From positions 649,179,420-649,243,419 of the forward strand of contig NC_081405.1 in the NCBI RefSeq assembly GCF_030272615.1: DNA of 64,000 nucleotides, given 5' to 3'. Origin of the DNA: Cryptomeria japonica. Lineage: Eukaryota > Streptophyta > Pinopsida > Cupressales > Cupressaceae. Below the pieces are notes generated by a model that ran no database searches, had not been told where the DNA came from, and saw only the letters and a program-made list of their open reading frames with translations. The translations under genes were made by a program, and so were the position numbers. Numbering within the stretch: position 1 is the first letter of the stretch; every line of letters starts with the position of its first letter. Positions 44,655 to 57,100 of the stretch are shown one piece after another.

Positions 44655-45650
44655 ATGTATAAGAGGGATGCACCAAAGTTGAACAAGTCAAGTTTCTCTA
44701 CATGGCAGAAAAGGATGAAGCTGCACCTATCAAGAGTTGGAGAATATGCTGTATATTATCTGGAGAATAATTTCATCACATTGAGAACCTATCCATTGAC
44801 AATGGAAGAGATAAAGGCAAAGCAAGAACATATCCAAGCAATGATTGAAATAACATCTGTATTAACCGACTCAGAGTTTAATGATCTAGAATGCTGCAGT
44901 GATGCAAAGGCTATGTGGAACAAGCTCATATCAGTGTATGGTGGAGATGAACATGTTCAAAGGGAAAAGTTGGACCGTCTAAGAGGGCAACTTAAATCTA
45001 TGAGGATGAATGAAGGTGAGAACATAACCCAGTACAATACAAGACTAAAGGAGATTGTCAATCAAATCAAAGGAGTAGGTGGAACCATTGAAGAAAAGGA
45101 CATAACAAGTAAGCTATTAAGATGCCTTCTACCAACTTATGCAATCCGAGTCTCTGCAATCAATGAATTGAGGTCTGTACCAAATATGCTAGTTTCTTTA
45201 GATGCTACTATTGGTAAGCTACATGCATTTAAGTTAAGTAATTTTGATAACAGTGGGTCTTCGGTAAATAAAGTTGAATCTGCATTTAGTTCTTTTCATC
45301 TTGATGAATCTAATGATTACAATGAAAGAAAGTATAAGTACTCTGAAGGAGATCGCAGTGGAGCAAGTGAAATATTTCGCAAGAACATGGAGGAAGTACA
45401 CAAACTGTATGAGGAAATCAGAAAGCAAGAAGAGTTTGAAGCACTATTAGCCAGAAGGTTATCGAGAGGCAAAGGTAAGTATAAAGGAAAACTACCTTTG
45501 AAATGTTTCAATTGTGATAAGATAGGACATATGGCTTCTAACTATCCTGACAAAGATTCTATTGAAAGAGAGATTACCAAGATGACAGACAGAAAGATAA
45601 TCATTACAGAGGACACCGAGACTTCAGAAGAAGAAAGACATGCTTTATAG
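44655..45650 (+). CDS. Copia C gag (331 aa, open)
   Basis: Open from an ATG 55 bp after the primer site. It starts MYKRDAPKLNKSSFSTWQKR, a variant of the usual L-x-G-x-N-Y-x-x-W start. The UBN2-type gag body includes LECCSDAKAMWNKLISVYGG, MRMNEGENITQYNTRLKEIV and LLRCLLPTYAIRVSAINELR. A charged helical stretch (EIFRKNMEEVHKLYEEIRKQ) precedes the zinc knuckle CFNCDKIGHMASNYP at about residues 286-300, whose last Cys has become Tyr. The frame ends at a TAG at 45648-45650, where protease should follow. It encodes the virus-like-particle protein of the family, but the damaged knuckle makes function doubtful. Confidence 0.88.
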   Translation: MYKRDAPKLNKSSFSTWQKRMKLHLSRVGEYAVYYLENNFITLRTYPLTMEEIKAKQEHIQAMIEITSVLTDSEFNDLECCSDAKAMWNKLISVYGGDEHVQREKLDRLRGQLKSMRMNEGENITQYNTRLKEIVNQIKGVGGTIEEKDITSKLLRCLLPTYAIRVSAINELRSVPNMLVSLDATIGKLHAFKLSNFDNSGSSVNKVESAFSSFHLDESNDYNERKYKYSEGDRSGASEIFRKNMEEVHKLYEEIRKQEEFEALLARRLSRGKGKYKGKLPLKCFNCDKIGHMASNYPDKDSIEREITKMTDRKIIITEDTETSEEERHAL

Positions 45651-47271
45651 CCGATGATGAATCCAATGATGATAAATCAGATAAAACTGATACAGAGGAA
45701 GTAGTTTATGTGGCTATCAAAGATGGATCAGATGAAGAAAGGTATGAATAAAAAACCCTAATATCTCACATAAATACTAATGACTCTTGGATCATAGATA
45801 GTGGATGCTCACATCACATGACAGGTGATAAACACAAGTTTATTATGTAAGAAGACTATGATGGAGGCTATGTAAGATTTGGTAATGATGCACCATGTCT
45901 GGTAAAAGGTAAAGGATCCATAACACTTCTTGACAATGCAAAGTGCAATGATGTTTATTGGGTTGAAGGTTTGAAATACAATTTGTTGAGTGTAGCACAA
46001 CTAAACAATACAGGATACCGAATGGAATTTCAGAAAGGAATTGTCAAAGTTTATGACAAGCATGGAAAGTTAGCTGCTCCCGGGACACAAACAAAAGGTA
46101 ATACATTTCACCTTGACTCAACTCGGAATAAATGTATATATGCAAAGATAGATGATACCTGGTTATGGCATAAAAGGTTTTGTCATGTAAATTTTGATAA
46201 TCTGATCAAAATAAGCAAGAAGCATCGAGTAAGAGGTCTACCAAGTCTTGAAAAACCTGAGAATGCTATGTACCGAGGATGCTAGATGGACAAAATGACA
46301 AGATCAAGCTTTACAAGTAAGTCTTACACTTCTAAGGGAATTTTAGATCTTGTGCACACTGATCTTTGTGGTCCTATGAAAGTTCAAAGTTATTATGGTG
46401 ATAAATATTTCATATTATTTGTGGATGATTACTCAAGGATGATGTCAGTTATGTTTTTAAAAGAAAAATCAGAAGCTTTTCAAATGTTTAAATGGTACAA
46501 GGCAAGAGTTGAAAATGAAAAAGGAAGACAACTCAAATGTCTTTGATCAGATAGAGGAGGAGAGTTCACATCTGATGAGTTCAACTTATTTTGCAATGAT
46601 CATGGTATTAAAAGACAAGTCTTTGCACTAAGTACTCCACAAAAAATGGAATAGCTGAGAGAAGAAACAGATCTATTGTGGATTGTGCCAGAACCCTAAT
46701 GATTGAAAAAAAAGTGCCACAAACATTTTGGAGAGAAGCAATAAGCACAACAGTTTATACCCTGAACCGAGTACAACTGAAAAAAGGAACTTTGAAGACA
46801 CCATATGAAATCTGGTATGACAAGAAACTTAATCTAAGTTATTTTAGAAACTTTGGAAGTAGATGCTATGTACACAAAGATGATAGAAATGGAAAGTTTG
46901 ATCAGAAAAGTGAAGAAGGAACATTTCTTGGTTATTCTTCTAGAAGTAAAGCATTTAAATGTCTGATCAAATCATCTAAAAAAATAGTAGAAAGTGCAAA
47001 TGTGAAAATTGATGAATTTGCAGAAAGAAATGATGAAGGAAACTCCAAAGAAACAAAAGATTATGATGAATTTGTCTATGTTCAACTGACAAGTCTTACC
47101 GAGAGAACTATTGAAGAAATTGAAGAGAATATCCAGTTACTGAGTGATGAAGAAGATCAAGCAGAGCCTACCAAGCCTGTATTAGCCAAGTATGTTAGAA
47201 GACATCATGCATCAAGTCAGATTATAGGAGATAAGGATGATCCAGTGATGACAAGGAACAAACTGAGATAG
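45651..47271 (+). pseudogene. Copia C protease and integrase
   Basis: After the gag stop, SWIIDSGCSHHMTGDKHKF near 45785-45840 keeps the protease D-S-G. Then come FGNDAPCLVKGKGSI, GLKYNLLSVAQLNNTGYRME (frame 45971-46285), the finger TWLWHKRFCHVNFDNL, whose second half YRGC-stop-MDKM is damaged, the core LVHTDLCGPMKVQSYYGDKY (Asp present, frame 46286-46546), SDRGGEFTSDEFNLF after a TGA near 46545, and a frameshift near 46640 before RSIVDCARTLMIEKKVPQTF. The C-terminus contains TPYEIWYDKKLNLSYFRNFG and GTFLGYSSRSKAFKC. Confidence 0.9.
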
Positions 47272-48789
47272 AAGATATTTCTGATATATGAATTTCAACC
47301 GAGAATAGTGAAAGAGGCATTTAACAGTGAAGATTGGATAAATTCTATGACAGGAGAGATTGATCAAATCAAGAAGAATGACACATGGACACTGATCCCA
47401 AGACCGAAGGATAAAAATGTAATCAGTACAAAGTGGATTTTCATAAACAAGTTGAATGAAAAAGGAGAGGTCATTCGCAATAAAGCTAGATTAGTTTGCA
47501 AAGGTTATGCTCAAGAAGAAGGAATTGATTATGGTGAAACTTTTGCACTTGTGGCTAGACTTGAAGGAGTAAGAACATTGTTGGCATATGCTGCTTACAA
47601 GAATTTCAAGGTATATCAAATGGATGTCAAATTTGCATTTCCGAATGGTATATTAGAAGAAGAATTTTTTATTGAACAACCTGAAGGATTTGTTGAAAAC
47701 AAGAATGAAGATCAGGTATGTAAATTGTACAAAGCTTTATATGGTTTGCAACAAGCACCTAGAACATGGTATGAAAGATTGCACTCTTATTTAATCAAGA
47801 TTGGTTTTATAAGAACAAGTGAAAACAACAATATGTACATGAAGAATGATGAAAATGGAATACTGATCTCAGCCATATTTGTTGATGATATTATCTTTTG
47901 TGGAAATGACTCTCTATGTAAGAACTTTGGAAATGAAATGAGCAAAGAATTTGAGATGTCATTAATCAGTGAGATAAAGTATTTTATAGGTTTACAGATA
48001 CTGCAAATGAAAAATGAGATTTTCATTACTTAATCCAAATACATAAAAGAAATATTGAAGAAATTTGGAATGGAGGATTCAAAACCAGTAAGTACTCCTA
48101 TGACTACCAACTACAAATTATCAAAGAATGATGAATCTGCATCTGTTGATGAGACACTTTACCGATCCATGATTGGAAAGTTACAATATGTTGTTCACAA
48201 CAGACCAGACATAGCACATGCAATAGGTATAATTGCAAGATTCTCTGCAGATCCTAAGGAAACACACATGGCAACAATCAAGAGAATTTTCAGATACTTG
48301 AAAGGCACTGAGGATTATGGCTTAGTATATCAGAAAGGAAATGACTTTGATTTAAAAGTTTATATTGATGCTGATTGGGTAGGCAACATTGATGACAGGA
48401 AAAGCACAAGTGGAGGAGCTTTCTTTTTAGGAGAAAGACTAGTGAGTCGGCTTAGCAAGAAACAAGGATGTGTTTCACAGTCAACAACAAAAGCTGAATA
48501 CGTTGCTACAACATTGAATTGTACTAACATAGCATGGATCAAACAACTGTTGGAACCTATAAATGAGAAAGTTACCGAGCCAGTAACTATATTATGTGAC
48601 AATACTAGTGCCATTAACATTTCAAAAATCCTATTATGCACTCTAAGACAAAGCATGCACTCTAAGACAAAGCACATCTGTATCAAATATCATTATCTTA
48701 GAGAATAAGCTCAAGAGAAGAAAGTGGTGTTGGCGTATGTTAGTACAAAGGAACAAATAGCAAATATCTTCACCAAGCCACTGCCAAGG
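47272..48789 (+). pseudogene. Copia C reverse transcriptase and RNase H (3' end missing)
   Basis: RT frame 47308-48033 (241 codons): DTWTLIPRPKDKNVISTKWI, VYQMDVKFAFPNGILEEEFF, LYKALYGLQQAPRTWYERLH, catalytic FVDDIIFCGND, EMSLISEIKYFIGLQIL. After a stop, 48055-48708 gives STPMTTNYKLSK, MIGKLQYVVHNRPDIAHAIG, and RNase H with VYIDADWVGNIDDRKSTSGG, STTKAEYVATTLNCTNIAWI and ILCDNTSAINISK. A 16-bp local repeat (GCACTCTAAGACAAAG) lies at 48639-48672. The pol ends at EQIANIFTKPLPRD, where the element is truncated. Confidence 0.92.
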
Positions 48790-50090
48790 GACCGAAACCA
48801 ACTATCAAAAATGAAGAAAAGGCCCTGGCAGCAAAGGTTGAAGATAAGGATGAATGGATAATTGATAGTGGATGCTCACATCATATGACTAGAAATAAAG
48901 GAAAATTTATGCCTCTGCAAGAATACAATGGCAGTCAAGTCAAATTTGGAGACGACAAAGCATGTATGATCAAAGGTAGTGGTATTATTTCTCTGGATGG
49001 TAAGCATAAAATTGATAATGTCTATTATGTAGAAGGCTTAAAGTATAATCTTTTGAGTGTTGGTCAATTGGTGGACAAGGGTTTTGAGCTTTAGTTTAAA
49101 GATAAAAAATGCAAAATCATTACCAAGACTGGTTTGGAGATTGCAACCGGTATTCAGATTGGAGGTAATATCTTTCTCTTGAACACTAGTAATAAGACAT
49201 GTTTGATTGCTCATATTGATGAGAGTTGGTTATGGCATAAGAGGTTGTGTCATGTTAATTTTGATTGTATTTTTAAGGTCAGTTCAACTAAGGTAGTTAG
49301 AGATATACCTAAGATTATGAAGCCTCATAATGCGGTATGTAAGGAATGCCAATTAGGAAAGCAAGTTAGAACTTCTTTTAAGAGCATACATGATAAATCT
49401 AATGATGTACTTGATTTGATTCACACTAACTTATGTGGTCCAACAAGGACTAGAAGATTTCAAGGTGATAGGTATTTCATGTTGATTATTGATGACTATT
49501 CTAGGATGATGTGGGTGAATTTTCTTAGTGAGAAGTTTGAAGCCTTTGAGAAATTCAAGATCTTTAAAGAAAAGGTTGAAACAAAAATTGGATTTAAAAT
49601 CAAATGTCTAAGATCAAATCAAGGCGGTGAGTTAATTTCTCATGAATTTAACAGTTACTATGAGGCAAATGGCATTAGGAGACAGTTATTTGCACCTCAG
49701 ACTCCTCGACAAAATGAAGTAGTGGAAAGAAAGAACATAACCATTTTGGATGCACCAAGATCTATGATGATGGAAGCCAAATTGCCTCATATCTACTAGA
49801 CAGAAGCAGTGAGTACAATAGTCTACACATTCAACAAAGTTCACATCAAAGGTGAAACTGGTAAGACTCCTTATGAATTATGGTTTAGACAATCACCTAT
49901 TGTTAAATATTTCAGAATTTTTGGAAGTAAATATATATCAAAAGAGACAATTCAATTGAAAAGTTTGATCCTAGATGTGATGAAGGGATATTTCTTGGTT
50001 ATTCAATTCAAAGAAAAGCATATAGATGTTATAACAAAAGTGCAGAAAATTATGGAGAGTGCTAATGTGAAAGTGGATGAGTAGTAAAGA
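48790..50090 (+). pseudogene. Copia B protease and integrase (resumed)
   Basis: From about 48790 the frame reads KNEEKALAAKVEDKDEWIID then SGCSHHMTRNKGK, the Copia protease with D-S-G intact and the same layout as Copia A. Frames 48885-49094 and 49134-49799 carry GLKYNLLSVGQLVDKGFEL, the finger LWHKRLCHVNFDC and CKECQLGKQVRTS, and the integrase core. Both catalytic Asp positions are Asn: LIHTNLCGP (usually HTDLCGP) and LRSNQGGEL (usually RSDxGGE). The piece 49809-50084 continues to TPYELWFRQSPIVKYFRIFG and the usual ESANVKVDE end. Confidence 0.9.
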
Positions 50091-51340
50091 AATCAATCTA
50101 TATCATATGACAGGGAACCGACAGTGGAAATGATCATAACTGAACTGACAATGCCTCAACCGGTACATGAAACTAAGACAGTTACATTGGCACAATCAGA
50201 AAATTCATCTATGACTGATAATCAAAGTAGTGAACTTGAAGTTCTAAAGACACCAAGGTATGTAAGATTAAATCATTTTGAAGATCAAATTATTGGAGAT
50301 CGGATCAAGGGAGTTATGACAAGAAGAAGACTAGCAAATGAAGAGGTATGTCTTATTTCTCAAATTGAACCGACATATGTTATTGAAGCTTTGAAGGATA
50401 AACATTGGTTAAAGGTATGGAAGATGAATTAGATCAGATAGAGAAGAATGAGACTTGGTCTTTAGTTCCCCAACCTAAAAATAAGAATGTTATTGGAACT
50501 AAATGGGTTTTTAGGAATAAACTGAATGAGGATGGTCAAGTTGTACGAAACAAGGCTAGATTGGTTTGTTAAGGATATTCTGAAATGGAAGGAATTGATT
50601 ATGGTGAGACATTTGCACATGTAGCTAGAATTGAAGCTGTTAGACAATTTCTTACCTATGCAGCTTATAAGAACTATAAGGTTATCAAATGGGTGTTAAA
50701 TGTGTTTTTTTGAATGGTGAACTTGAGGAAGAAGTATACATGGAGAAACTTGATGGATTTTCATTGACAGATGATAAAGATATGGTTTGCAGGTTGAAGA
50801 AAGCTTTATGTGGATTGAAACAAGCTCCTAGAGCTTGATATGCAAGGTTGTATAAATATCTTTTGGAAATTAGTTTTACTAAAGGTAGTGCTGATAGTAA
50901 TTTATATTATAAGATTACTGATGATGATATTCTAATTATTGAAGTATTTGTTGATGATATCATTTTTGGAGGAGAAGATAAATTGTGCATGGAATTTGCT
51001 AACAATATGAAGAATGAATTTGAAATGTCCATGATTGGTGAGATGAAATTTTTATTAGGTTTGTAGATTTTTCAAACTGGCATAGGAATTTTTTTTTTGT
51101 CAAACTAAGTATTTGAGGGAATTGTTGAAGAAGTTTGGTATGGATAATTCCAAACTGGTAAGTACTCCTATGGTGACAAGTGAGAAGTTATCTCTCAAGG
51201 ATACTTCTACACCAATAAATCCAACAAGGTATAAGTGTATCATTGGTGGTTTGTTATATCTAACTCAAACTAGATTGGATATTATGAATGCAGTAAGTAT
51301 TGTTTCAAAATATCAAGGTAATCCTAAAGAAAATAATTAA
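50091..51340 (+). pseudogene. Copia B reverse transcriptase
   Basis: Frame 50124-50432 holds the linker and [20 protein letters not shown], close to Copia A. RT proper begins near 50405 after a frameshift: [26 protein letters not shown] followed by a stop, GIDYGETFAHVARIEAVRQF, then more frameshifts near 50690. Frame 50848-51066 has catalytic [13 protein letters not shown] and FEMSMIGEMKFLLGL. Frame 51113-51340 gives LLKKFGMDNSKLVSTPMVTS and GGLLYLTQTRLDIMNAVSIV. Strong overall similarity to Copia A suggests related families. Confidence 0.9.
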
Positions 51341-51901
51341 TGTGCAGTAAAAAGGATATTTTGGTATTTGCAAGGAACAACATAATATGGTTTATTGTAT
51401 TCTTGAAATGATGATTTCACTTTATGTGCATATACTGACTCAAATTGGGCAAGAGATACTGATGAGAGGAAGACCACTTCTAGTGGAGATTTCTTTCTTG
51501 GAAAGAAACTGGTTTTATGGATCAGCATAAAACAGTCATGCATTTCTTTATCTACTATAGAAGCTGAGTATGTTGCAACAACAACTAATTGCACTCAAGT
51601 CTTGTGGATGAAGCAAATGTTGAAGGATATCAGGGTAAATTATAGTGAATTGGTAGTTATCTAGTGTGATAACTCTGCAACTATTGACATGTCTAAGAAT
51701 CCGGTATTTCACTCTAACACTAAGCATATATCAATAAAGTATAACTTTTTGAAGGACAAGGTAGAAGGAAAGGAATTCAAATTGGTTTATGTGAACACTA
51801 AAGAACAAATTGCAGATATATTCACTAAACCATTGTCTAAGGAATCATTTGAGTATTTGAGAGACAGGTTAGGGGTTTGTACCCCTCTAACAGAGACTTG
51901 A
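51341..51901 (+). pseudogene. Copia B RNase H
   Basis: Broken frames encode AYTDSNWARDTDERKTTSSG, STIEAEYVATTTNCTQVLWM and, in 51689-51901, NPVFHSNTKHISIKYNFLKD, LVYVNTKEQIADIFTKPLSK and FEYLRDRLGV, the complete Copia pol end. Stops at 51338, 51390, 51412 and 51663 inactivate it. Confidence 0.9.
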
Positions 51902-52235
51902 TTGCTGCAATTTGTCATCAGTTCGACACACATTATCAGAGATTTTATTCATTCTGGTACTGATGAGTGGTGCTACTACTCAAGGGGAGTAGTCAGCTTT
52001 GAGATTCAAAGGTTTATATTCTTGCTTTGATATTTTTGGTCAGATTTTTGGCATTGATGTCAAAGGGGGAGAGATATTAACGTGAAAAATAAAAAGCGTT
52101 GTATACATTAGGGGGAGAGTTATTGAGATTTAGGAGATTGTTGGTTGTCTTCCACAGGGGGAGACTTGTTTGACATTTCTTCAGACTTAGATGTTTTTCA
52201 CATCTAGTGTTGCCATCAATGCCAAAGGGGGAGAT
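51902..52235 (+). promoter_or_regulatory. Pol-LTR spacer with four GGGGGAGA polypurine motifs (Copia B)
   Basis: AAAGGGGGAGA-like tracts occur at 52062-52073, 52111-52118, 52156-52164 and 52224-52234. The last adjoins the 3' LTR and is the true polypurine tract. The first and last share a longer context, GCATTGATGTCAAAGGGGGA and GCCATCAATGCCAAAGGGGG. Confidence 0.75.
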
Positions 52236-53492
52236 TGTTGGCATTATGGATGAATTGATTATGTGTTGCATTGATGTTTTGTAATTGATGTCAACACTGA
52301 GCTATTATGGTTGGTTACCAGTAGACAGGTTTTGGTTACCAGTAGAAGATCTAGTGTTATCGACAAAAGAGACTATTTGTTGGACACTTCTGACATGTTT
52401 GGATCTATGGAATGTGATTGGTTACATGTGGTACATGCTTCTGGAGCATGTCTTGGTCAGATGGTATTGACTTAGTAATTGGATGCTATCATACACTCTG
52501 GTAAACCCTTACTAGCATTGGTTTAAGGTTTTATCAACAGAGCTTTCACTAAGGAATCTTGACAGGATACATAATTGGTGTTGGTGTAGATTCTAGATGG
52601 ATTTTAGGATGCTGAAGATGTTCATTGATCATTCTTCAACAGCTTGAAGACATTTCTTTGGCATGGTAGACCCAGAATAGGTTTGATACCTATCTAGGTT
52701 ATGGACCGGTATCATGATAACGTGTTCTCTACATGTTACTAGGATGTTTCGAGATGTTTTATGGATTGGTTATTGTTTTTTTGGTCTTAAGCCGATATGG
52801 CATATCATTGTAATATGGATTTATGTAATGATCTTATTGTAATATCTTTTAGGTTTCCAAACTAATTGGTTTAGGCCTTAGGGTTGTTATAAAATGATGT
52901 AAGATCTCATTGTAGATCGTGGTATAGGAATGGAATAAGTGTCGTGGTCTTGGAATGCAATATCATATGCAAAGGAGATTTGGTCAATTATAGGTGAACG
53001 AATTGGGATTAAGGAAGAGGTCAAAGGCCTCTCGTATTGAGCTTAACCGGGACTGTAATCAAGTATGGTAGATGCTATCTCTAGAAGTTCACTCTATTGG
53101 ATTGTTGTCCATTTATCTTGAGATGGTTGTAGCCTCTCTATAGTGAGTGAGACTCTTTTGTAATGAGCAGTATGCTCTAGGCAGTGTGCCTTCCTACATG
53201 TGTAGGCCCCTCATTGTAACAAATACTTTCTACAGAAGTATCATCTGATTGTGGATAGGCTTCCCACCGTGATTTTTCCCTTTTTAGGTTTTCCACATAC
53301 AAATCATGGTGTTATGTGGTATGGTTGGTTTGTATTGATTATCTGTTTAATTGTTAAGTTGTATTGTTTACCAGTATCTATTTCTGCCCTACCGATACTT
53401 AATCTGGTTAAAGGTTATTAACTGGATTAAATGATATAATTTGTTAACAACTAATTCACCCCCCTCTCAGTTGTTCACTGATTATCCTAACA
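52236..53492 (+). repeat. 3' LTR of Copia B
   Basis: TGTTGGCATTATGG to CCTAACA, 1,257 bp, aligned along its length with 31614-32872. Confidence 0.93.
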
Positions 53493-54160
53493 GGTCCTCA
53501 AATTGAACTTTGAACCATTTGCAAATCAGTTCAAGGTTCAAGGTTCAAAGTCTCCCTTTATGTTTGTTAAAGGTCTTAGCTTGTTCCCGATGTTGTGTCG
53601 AGCCGCAAGTTAAGAATTCTTTATTTTTCCTTGAATTGAACTTGAACCATTGAACTCCTTGCGATTTGGTTCAAAGTTCAAAATCTTATTCCAAGTTTGG
53701 CCCCCAAGACTTTAATAACACTGAAGGTGGCATGACAAAAGGAATATTCTTGGCATGTTATAATTTAAAATTCTAAATTTGGAAAGAAATCATGAATGCA
53801 TTAACTATTTGTGCGGAGTTGATGGGTATTTAAGAAATTGTCAAGTGGCTATCATATCACTGGTTATCTCATACATTCAAATGAATCATTATGAGGCATG
53901 TGTAGATGTTACTTAGTTGTTTTCTGTTTTTCTTTAACATGTGAATTCTCAAGTTGTAAAAGTTGTAGCTGCTAGTATTGAAGGAGCTAGAGATGCTGAA
54001 GGTAATTTTAGCTCCATTCTTCTGAGGGTTTCACTAGTTTCATGGTGGTTACAGGTGAGTTTCGATAATTTTCCTCCAGTGTGTTATTAGCTCAGAAGGT
54101 CAGTCAGTGTAAGAGAAATCTTTTGTTTTGAAATAGAATTATGTCCTATTTAGGAATTGT

Positions 54161-57100
54161 TTGATAAATGTAAAAGTGGCCAGAATGAGGTTGACTCTTC
54201 CAAAACTGGGTCGCACATCATGCCTGGTTATTATACTTCTAGAGCTGAGCGATGCCTCTTTGGACCAAGCTGACTCGGGAGATTTCTTAGAGAGAGCTAA
54301 AAACCCTAGGGCCGGTTCAATGATGGAGAGGCTAGTTAGAAGTGATCTGATAGAAACTGTTTCTTTTCCAATTACCACTCCTTTTCTAGATTTAGTAATA
54401 GCATGCATGAATGGATATGATGCTAATAGTAGGTGCATTAGAACTAGCAGTGGTGCGTTGTTAGTGGAGATTAATAGAGAGATAGCAATGGCTGCAATGG
54501 GAATCCCACATAAGGAGTCATACGAAGACTAGTTAATTGGGACCTCATATGCATTTTTCTCTGAGAAGAAAAGCACATATAGAAGTGTTATTGCAAGGAA
54601 TTGGATTATAAAGGTTAAAAAAGGGGGGTCCTGATTACCTAAGCCTCTTATCGGAGAACATTTCATTACAGAGGTGCAAGATATTGTCATACTATTGAAT
54701 AGACTTAAAGGGAACTCACACTCTTTCTACTCGGAGGAGTGGTTGTACTTCTATATCCAGGTGTTATTAGCTGGTGAAAGATACCTTGACTGGGCGTATG
54801 TTGTTGCTGAAAGGCTCCATGAGGGTTTGAGAAATTTTGTTGGGATGTCTAGCTTTCACATGTCTTAATATTTATTCTATATATTGGCTTGTACTAGAGA
54901 TTGGAAAGGATTGCATAATGAGCCTTCGGTAGATGACATGAAGGTCTATGACTATTATCCTTACTTGCAACAACATAAATACGCAGAGAAACTGACTAGA
55001 TGGATTGATGTTTTTGCAAGAAGGCTTGCCTTTGAATTGCAAGGAGATGTTAATATAAGAATGTCGGCCGAAGCCATGGAGTTGATTAGCATATATGGAA
55101 GCTATTTCATTCAGTTTCCTAGATTTACTTATATTCGAGTGGGTGGTTTTGAAGGTGAGCCATTCAGATTACCTAGGTATGCCTTTGATAGTTATGTGCT
55201 AATTAAAGTAAGTAGACAATTGGCTCACATTGACAAAAAGTTAGGAACAAAGGGTAAATCTGGAGTTGTTTTCCCTATTGATCTTGGTTATTTTAGTTGT
55301 AAATCTGTATCTGATGCCTTGAACCTAGAATTGGAGTTTAAGAAAATGAATTTGCAGCCTTACAGTGCCAGGCAAAAGTTTGACAACAGGAGATATGCTA
55401 TAGAAAATCTAAATGTGGATGGCCATTTCTTCCATGAACCTCAGTTGGAAGATTACTAGGAAAACCGTGGAGATAAATTTTAGGTGAGGAGGAGATTATG
55501 GTCAAGGTTCACTTTACAACAGGTTATTACCATGAAGCTAGCCATTCATGTATCAGGTGTACAATAAGAAGAAGGGGAAGATGTCTTGGATCTCGAATTC
55601 ATTGAAAAGGTTCAAGGACAACCAATTTTTGAAAGTGACTGGGATAGAAGAGAAGAAGAAAACATTCAATTCAAGTCCTTCAATATCATAAGAAGAACAG
55701 AAAAATGGCTAAGGGATCAAAAGTTTAGAAAGGAGTTAATCATGACTCCCCATGAATTAATAGTTGGTCCACATGCTACAACTTAGATTCCTATTTCCTC
55801 CTCTAACAAGATTGTTGATATTGCAGGTGATACTAGGCCAATTATTGAAGAGATTCAACCCAGAAGATTGAAGAGTTCTCCACTGAGTTATTTGGCAGTT
55901 AGAGTTACTCGCTCAAGGAGAAAAAAGAAGAATAGAGAACAAGTGGTGAATCAAATCATTGTGGACTTGGATCCAGGTGAAGAAACTAAAGTGACATTGG
56001 ATCAACAAGTGTTGCGTAACCCTCCAGTGTAGGATATGGATGCTAGTAAGGAACCTGAAGAAGAGACAAATTTAATGGGCACTATGACTATTGTCAACCC
56101 TCCAGATGCTTAGACATCTCCACTGCCTAAAGAAGCTTCCAGCACTTCTGGTGGCTAGGGTCTTCGATTGGGAAGAAACGTAACATTGTTCCTATTACAA
56201 TTCCCATGGAGGATATGGTAAGCAAGTGTCTTGGGAAAATATCTAAACCCAAGAAGCTCAAAACACAGGCTATGATGGAAATTGATGAGGAAATAGGTCA
56301 TTGCATAGCTGAAGTAGCTAAGGGCATCTCGGACAGAGATCCAAAAAAGGCCACTGAAGATGATTTTACTATGGAGAAAATTGACATGGGAGTTTCTTCA
56401 AGGGTTGTAGATGCTAAACATTTGGAATCTTCCATAAAGAGGATGATATCTAGATCTTGGAAGGATGAGAAGGATAAAAATGAGCTGAAATAGGTAGTCA
56501 CTCAAATGACAAAGTAAATCAATTCCATACATCATCTGAGTCCTCAACCCTTGGCCCATATGACATTGTCTTTTGATCCCAAATCATCGGTGAATCAAAA
56601 ACTATTAGATCAAGTCCAAAGGAGCCGCATGATAGCCAAAGTATTTGATGAATGGATTGAATCTATAGTACAATAGGGTACAAACTACATTGCTAGCCTG
56701 GTCAAAGTATATGACAATACCATAACTATGAGCAAAGAGTTAGAACTGGAAGCTGTTGCATGGGAAAAGGAAAGAACCAAATGGGTAGTGGTCTTGGCAT
56801 AGATGAATGAGGTACAAAAATTTGGCCTTATTAAATTCCTAACTAAGAAGCCAATAGAAAACTTTGATGACAACATGTTATATGTGTCAAAGAAGAATGT
56901 CGAATGGTGGAATTCTATCATTAAGCAAGGACATGAAGAATTTGCCAAATTGCTTAAAGTAATGATGGAACTAATTGATACAATGTAGAAAGATCTAAAG
57001 TACACCAATATACAACTCTTATAGGAGGATGGACAAACAATTGAACCTTAGCTGATATGGCCAAGATCTTCAAAGAAAGGATACAACTAGTTAAAGAGAC

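Larger units (their letters stand above)
43091..48789 (+). mobile_element. Copia C (plus strand), truncated at its 3' end
   Basis: One LTR (43091-44585), a primer site, an intact-looking gag frame, then protease, integrase, RT and most of RNase H. There is no polypurine tract and no second LTR. The sequence passes at about 48786-48797 straight into the protease region of Copia B. This looks like a deletion joining the two elements. The 28 bp before the LTR (TATTGGCATTATAATAG..., from 43063) resembles another LTR start. Confidence 0.85.
31614..53492 (+). mobile_element. Level-3 Copia B, inserted in the 3' giant LTR
   Basis: LTRs 31614-32872 and 52236-53492 (about 1.26 kb each) flank primer site, gag, protease, integrase, RT, RNase H and a polypurine tract, on the plus strand. 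The target duplication is AGTCT (31609-31613) against GGTCC (53493-53497). The uninterrupted 5' giant LTR has GGTCC there, so the left copy has two transitions. Its gag is broken at 33480 and resumes only at the protease (about 48790). The 15.3 kb between them is foreign. Confidence 0.92.
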
